From an uncultured Bacilli bacterium (GTDB lineage: Bacteria > Bacillota_I > Bacilli_A > RF39 > UBA660): a DNA stretch of 9,237 nt. Positions within the stretch are counted from its first letter, which is position 1. Each line of letters starts with the position of its first letter. The stretch lies in the NCBI GenBank assembly GCA_910586425.1, contig CAJUHL010000063.1:1-9237 (forward strand), written 5' to 3'. Positions 7,401 through 9,237 of this stretch are shown in pieces. Under the pieces are notes generated by a model. It did not search any database. It saw nothing but the letters and a program-made list of their open reading frames with translations, and had not been told where the DNA came from. The position numbers and the translations under genes are program-made.

Positions 7401-8105
7401 CTATATGATTATTGCTGTATTCCCACAAACTGTTTTTTCTGTTTTTGAGAATGTCTGAAATAAGGCACATTGATGGTCAAAAGATACATCGGGATTGCCA
7501 TTTGCAACAATTCTCACAAACAACTGTTCACTATTCCAAGGATTCATAATATCTTTTCTTTGCGTTGTTATTAACACTTCTTTATAAAATTTTAATAAAT
7601 CTTGTGTTTTTCCAAAAACAACCCCTGCATTTAAATATTTGAATTCTCCTAATGAATCTCTATTTTCAATAATGTCAATTTCCATGTTTGGATGATTGTT
7701 TTTTGTTGCATTAAATAATATTTTAGTGTTTAAATGTTCAAATTTTTGAATAAATGTTTCATCCAAATTCTTAAAGAATAGAACATCGTATCCATCAACT
7801 AATAGACAATACTCTGAGGTTGTTTGTTCTAGAGCTCCTACATAGTATTTAATTTTATCAATGTTTGTCCATTCCTCTACTCCCTCAGGACAAGCATTAA
7901 TATATGGCATATTACTTAGTTCTAATTGTAAAGCTGTAATTGCCTTATTTTTATTTGTAAATGTTGTAATTACAGATATACGTGGACTAATTTCTATTCT
8001 ATTGGCACTATATTCTTCTATAATATCCATAGACTTTTTCATGGCATTACCTTGAAAATGTCCAACATATACCTCATTTCCTGTATGACTTAAAATTTTT
8101 GTCAT
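7401..8105 (-). CDS. PLOD/GT25-like glycosyltransferase
   Basis: This 234-residue soluble protein resembles the GT-A glycosyltransferase domain of procollagen lysyl hydroxylases and GT25 enzymes. Visible family signatures are YCLLVDGYDVLF at 99-110 (aspartates D104 and D107, likely metal and nucleotide-sugar binding), ILFNAT at 129-134, FKYLNAGVVFGK at 155-166, SEQLFVRIV at 192-200 and FDHQCALFQTF at 209-219. These occur in the same order as DSYDV, LLFSAE, FLNSGGFIG, DDQLFYTRL and LDHKSRIFQ in the human enzymes as I recall them. It would transfer a sugar from a nucleotide-sugar donor; the acceptor is unknown. The start chosen (MTKILSHTG) has AGGAG 8 nt upstream. An in-frame upstream ATG at 8153 lies inside the preceding gene and lacks a suitable site. 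It lies 19 nt after the tail-fibre-like gene, whose Gly/Ser-rich end is a possible acceptor (inference). Confidence 0.85.
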   Translation of the reverse strand: MTKILSHTGNEVYVGHFQGNAMKKSMDIIEEYSANRIEISPRISVITTFTNKNKAITALQLELSNMPYINACPEGVEEWTNIDKIKYYVGALEQTTSEYCLLVDGYDVLFFKNLDETFIQKFEHLNTKILFNATKNNHPNMEIDIIENRDSLGEFKYLNAGVVFGKTQDLLKFYKEVLITTQRKDIMNPWNSEQLFVRIVANGNPDVSFDHQCALFQTFSKTEKTVCGNTAIII

Positions 8106-8124
8106 TGTACTTTCTCCTTCCATT

Positions 8125-8481
8125 TTATGTTCCACTTGAACCAGAACCACCACCTGTAGATGGGTTATTAATCTTTGTGTGTCCTAAAGCTATTAAAACA
8201 TTCCATACAAATTCTGTTGTAGCAACTTTTGTGCTAGAATCATACACAGCTTGAGTTTGTGAAGTTGGTCCAATTGCAGAAACTACAGACTTCACTGCAT
8301 TTTTAATTTCTGCATTAAGTGTATCTGCATTTAAAGCTGTTCCCTCTACACTAACTCTGCCCTCTGCTCGTTCAACGTCTACTGTCAAACTCACTATATT
8401 CCCACTCGAATCTTTTACTATATCGCGAACAATTAGTTTCTTACGATTCAAATGTTCTGCTTGTCTGTTTTGAAAAGCCAT
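8125..8481 (-). CDS. Small phage tail-fibre/baseplate-associated protein
   Basis: This 118-residue protein opens with MAFQNRQAEHLNRKKL and contains VEGTALNADTLNAEI (residues 46-59). That pattern, 'something-GT-x-LNA-x-x-LN', recurs near the start of many Bacillota phage tail-fibre and upper-baseplate proteins. Residues 80-92 (YDSSTKVATTEFV) match the 'STK-ATT-FV' motif common in phage tail fibres. The C-terminus is a flexible Gly/Ser tail (STGGGSGSSGT). It is far shorter than a full tail fibre, so it may be an adaptor, a head/tail decoration protein or a remnant with only the attachment region. A strong AGGAGG ribosome binding site lies 6 nt before the ATG (8488-8493). It forms a pair with the glycosyltransferase gene 19 nt downstream. 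The phage origin looks sound; the exact structural role is not determined. Confidence 0.7.
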   Translation of the reverse strand: MAFQNRQAEHLNRKKLIVRDIVKDSSGNIVSLTVDVERAEGRVSVEGTALNADTLNAEIKNAVKSVVSAIGPTSQTQAVYDSSTKVATTEFVWNVLIALGHTKINNPSTGGGSGSSGT

Positions 8482-8583
8482 ATTTATCCTCCTATTTATA
8501 TTCGTAATTTAAGATCTTATTTTACAATTGTACTAGTAGCTACCTAATACATTTCTATTGTAAATAGGATTCTATTAAATGAA

Positions 8584-8603
8584 AATACCCCAATTTGGGT
8601 ATT
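8584..8603 (-). terminator. Weak hairpin terminator after the 104-residue protein gene
   Basis: A 7-bp inverted repeat (AATACCC with GGGTATT) with a 6-nt loop begins 10 nt after the stop codon of the preceding gene. On the minus strand it is followed by a mixed T-rich tract (TTCATTT). The stem is short and the tail imperfect, so termination may be partial. The remaining 100 bases up to the next gene hold no promoter I would defend. Confidence 0.5.
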
Positions 8604-8613
8604 GACAACAATA

Positions 8614-8928
8614 TTATTTTATGATAATAAGATTTTTCAGTTTTTCATACTTTGGTAGACTTAACATCTTAGAAATAAAATTTTCATATTTCTCCATAAA
8701 CTTTATTACACCTTTAATATTAATAGCTGCATATTCACTAATCTTTGCATATGACATATAACTTTTGGAATTTAGGCACTCAAAAATTATAGTATACATA
8801 TTATCACAATTAAATAAATCATATTTATAAAAGAAGTCCTTTATTTCTTCTTTAAATTGTATAAATAAATCTATATTTTCTGCAAGACAATTTTCTTTCA
8901 GTAAGTCCATAGTATTTTTTCTTTTCAT
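8614..8928 (-). CDS. Hypothetical 104-residue protein, possible helix-turn-helix regulator
   Basis: I do not recognise this family. The protein is mostly helical, lysine/phenylalanine rich and soluble, without signal peptide or membrane segment. Residues about 58-82 (MSYAKISEYAAINIKGVIKFMEKYE) have the spacing of a helix-turn-helix, similar in feel to 'YAEIAEYLGI-x-x-x-V' units. This is weak evidence. A GGGAG ribosome binding site lies 8 nt before the ATG. The gene starts only 33 nt after the T-tract of a strong terminator (8962-9005), with no room for a normal promoter, so it is probably expressed by read-through from the promoter at 9116-9144. A role as regulator of the phage-like genes downstream would fit its position but is speculation. 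Confidence 0.6.
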   Translation of the reverse strand: MKRKNTMDLLKENCLAENIDLFIQFKEEIKDFFYKYDLFNCDNMYTIIFECLNSKSYMSYAKISEYAAINIKGVIKFMEKYENFISKMLSLPKYEKLKNLIIIK

Positions 8929-8961
8929 TATCCCATCTCCCTTCTTACTCTAATCAAGACC

Positions 8962-9005
8962 AAAAAAGGGCAAAAACAGTACTCTTAAGTACCATTTTTG
9001 CCCTT
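8962..9005 (-). terminator. Strong intrinsic terminator or attenuator between the 13-codon ORF and the 104-residue gene
   Basis: An 11-bp outer stem (AAGGGCAAAAA at 8966-8976 with TTTTTGCCCTT at 8995-9005) continues, after a small internal loop, into a 5-bp inner stem (GTACT with AGTAC). On the minus strand GCCC is followed directly by six T residues. It ends the short transcript from the 9116-9144 promoter. Because the next gene begins 33 nt later without its own promoter, the hairpin may act as an attenuator. Confidence 0.85.
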
Positions 9006-9047
9006 CCTTTTATTTGCAACTTAACGATGTTTTATAAAAAAACAATT

Positions 9048-9089
9048 TCATAATAACAATCTATTTATTAATTTCTTCAACTCCTTCAT
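9048..9089 (-). CDS. 13-residue leucine/lysine-rich peptide (leader peptide or small bioactive peptide)
   Basis: The ORF reads MKELKKLINRLLL and ends in TGA. It has an AAGGGAGG ribosome binding site 8 nt before the ATG (9098-9105) and a near-consensus promoter about 27 nt before the start, and a strong terminator follows. This complete set of signals around so short an ORF argues that it is translated. The peptide is cationic (net about +3) and could form an amphipathic helix. Five of its 13 residues are Leu, three of them consecutive at the end. Two readings are possible. It may be a leader peptide whose translation controls read-through of the hairpin into the 104-residue gene, or it may be a functional micro-peptide (signal, membrane-active or toxin-like). 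Nothing in the sequence decides between them. Confidence 0.55.
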   Translation of the reverse strand: MKELKKLINRLLL

Positions 9090-9097
9090 TACTATAT

Positions 9098-9105
9098 CCT
9101 CCCTT
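9098..9105 (-). promoter_or_regulatory. Strong ribosome binding site of the 13-codon ORF
   Basis: AAGGGAGG lies 8 nt upstream of the ATG at 9089. Its strength and ideal spacing are the main reason to treat this very short ORF as translated. Confidence 0.7.
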
Positions 9106-9115
9106 CTCGGATGTA

Positions 9116-9144
9116 ATCATACCATTTATTGCAAATTTTGTAAA
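9116..9144 (-). promoter_or_regulatory. Vegetative sigma-A promoter
   Basis: On the minus strand TTTACA (9139-9144) and TATGAT (9116-9121) are separated by exactly 17 nt; each hexamer differs from consensus at one or two positions. Transcription would start near 9109, giving a 5' leader of about 20 nt that holds the ribosome binding site. The DNA upstream is AT-rich. An 8-bp palindrome TTCGCGAA (9148-9155) sits 3 nt upstream of the -35 box and could be an operator half-site, though this is weak. Confidence 0.75.
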
Positions 9145-9181
9145 ATATTCGCGAAAAAGAGAGAATTTTTAAGAAAAATAA

Positions 9182-9230
9182 AAAGGGGCTGTGAAAAAAC
9201 CTAACTATTAAAAAGTTAGTTTTTCACAGC
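9182..9230 (-). terminator. Rho-independent terminator of a gene upstream of the window
   Basis: An 11-bp stem (GCTGTGAAAAA at 9188-9198 with TTTTTCACAGC at 9220-9230) has a 2-nt bulge on one side and then a 6-bp inner stem (CTAACT with AGTTAG). On the minus strand it is followed by CCCC and a T-rich tract. It separates the unit starting at 9144 from whatever lies beyond 9237. Confidence 0.85.
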
Positions 9231-9237
9231 TCTTTAT

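Noticed and set aside
7861..8055. 64-codon plus-strand ORF with hydrophobic translation
   Set aside because: It lies antisense within the glycosyltransferase gene, whose family motifs fix the true strand. There is no upstream ribosome binding site.
8106..8153. Sixteen-codon longer start for the glycosyltransferase
   Set aside because: The extension overlaps the end of the tail-fibre-like gene and lacks a suitable ribosome binding site. ATG at 8105 has AGGAG at ideal spacing.
8521..8564. 8-bp inverted repeat TTTACAAT/ATTGTAAA upstream of the tail-fibre-like gene
   Set aside because: Such short AT-rich arms 28 nt apart occur easily by chance in this sequence, and there is no promoter context to make it an operator.
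1..9237. tRNA, rRNA, CRISPR array, insertion sequence or attachment site
   Set aside because: No cloverleaf, rRNA segment, regularly spaced short repeats, transposase motifs or terminal inverted repeats were seen. The only long repeat is the Rhs tip duplication.

Overview
The window is AT-rich DNA (by eye about 30% G+C). It has strong AGGAGG-type ribosome binding sites and rho-independent terminators, which fits a low-GC Bacillota (Clostridium-like) chromosome or prophage. Every gene I can support reads on the minus strand, so the biological order runs from high to low coordinates. No genus can be named from the sequence alone.

Region by region, in transcription order: (1) 9230-8966 holds a terminator for a gene outside the window. 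It is followed by a compact unit made of a near-consensus promoter, a strong ribosome binding site, a 13-codon leucine/lysine-rich ORF and a strong hairpin terminator. (2) 8928-8614 encodes an unrecognised 104-residue protein that starts only 33 nt after that terminator. (3) 8481-7401 encodes a small phage tail-fibre-like protein and a PLOD/GT25-like glycosyltransferase, closed by a terminator. (4) 7330-1131 is a compact block: an LL-H-type phage holin, a 1795-residue Rhs/YD-repeat polymorphic toxin whose ATG lies 1 nt after the holin stop, and a probable immunity gene. (5) 1095-821 holds decayed small genes with good ribosome binding sites but broken frames. (6) 780-1 is an orphan second Rhs tip, open to the window edge. 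It shares a 720-bp perfect direct repeat (20-739 with 2276-2995) with the full-length rhs.

Working model (inference): this is a phage- or tailocin-derived toxin module. A giant Rhs cage protein with no signal peptide sits where an endolysin usually follows a holin, which suggests release through the holin or delivery on a phage-tail-like particle. The C-terminal toxin follows a HINT self-cleavage domain and is presumably neutralised by the next gene. The orphan tip downstream, probably carrying another HINT/toxin/immunity set beyond position 1, gives a substrate for replacing the active toxin by homologous recombination. The perfect repeat between diverged flanks suggests recent sequence exchange between the two tips.
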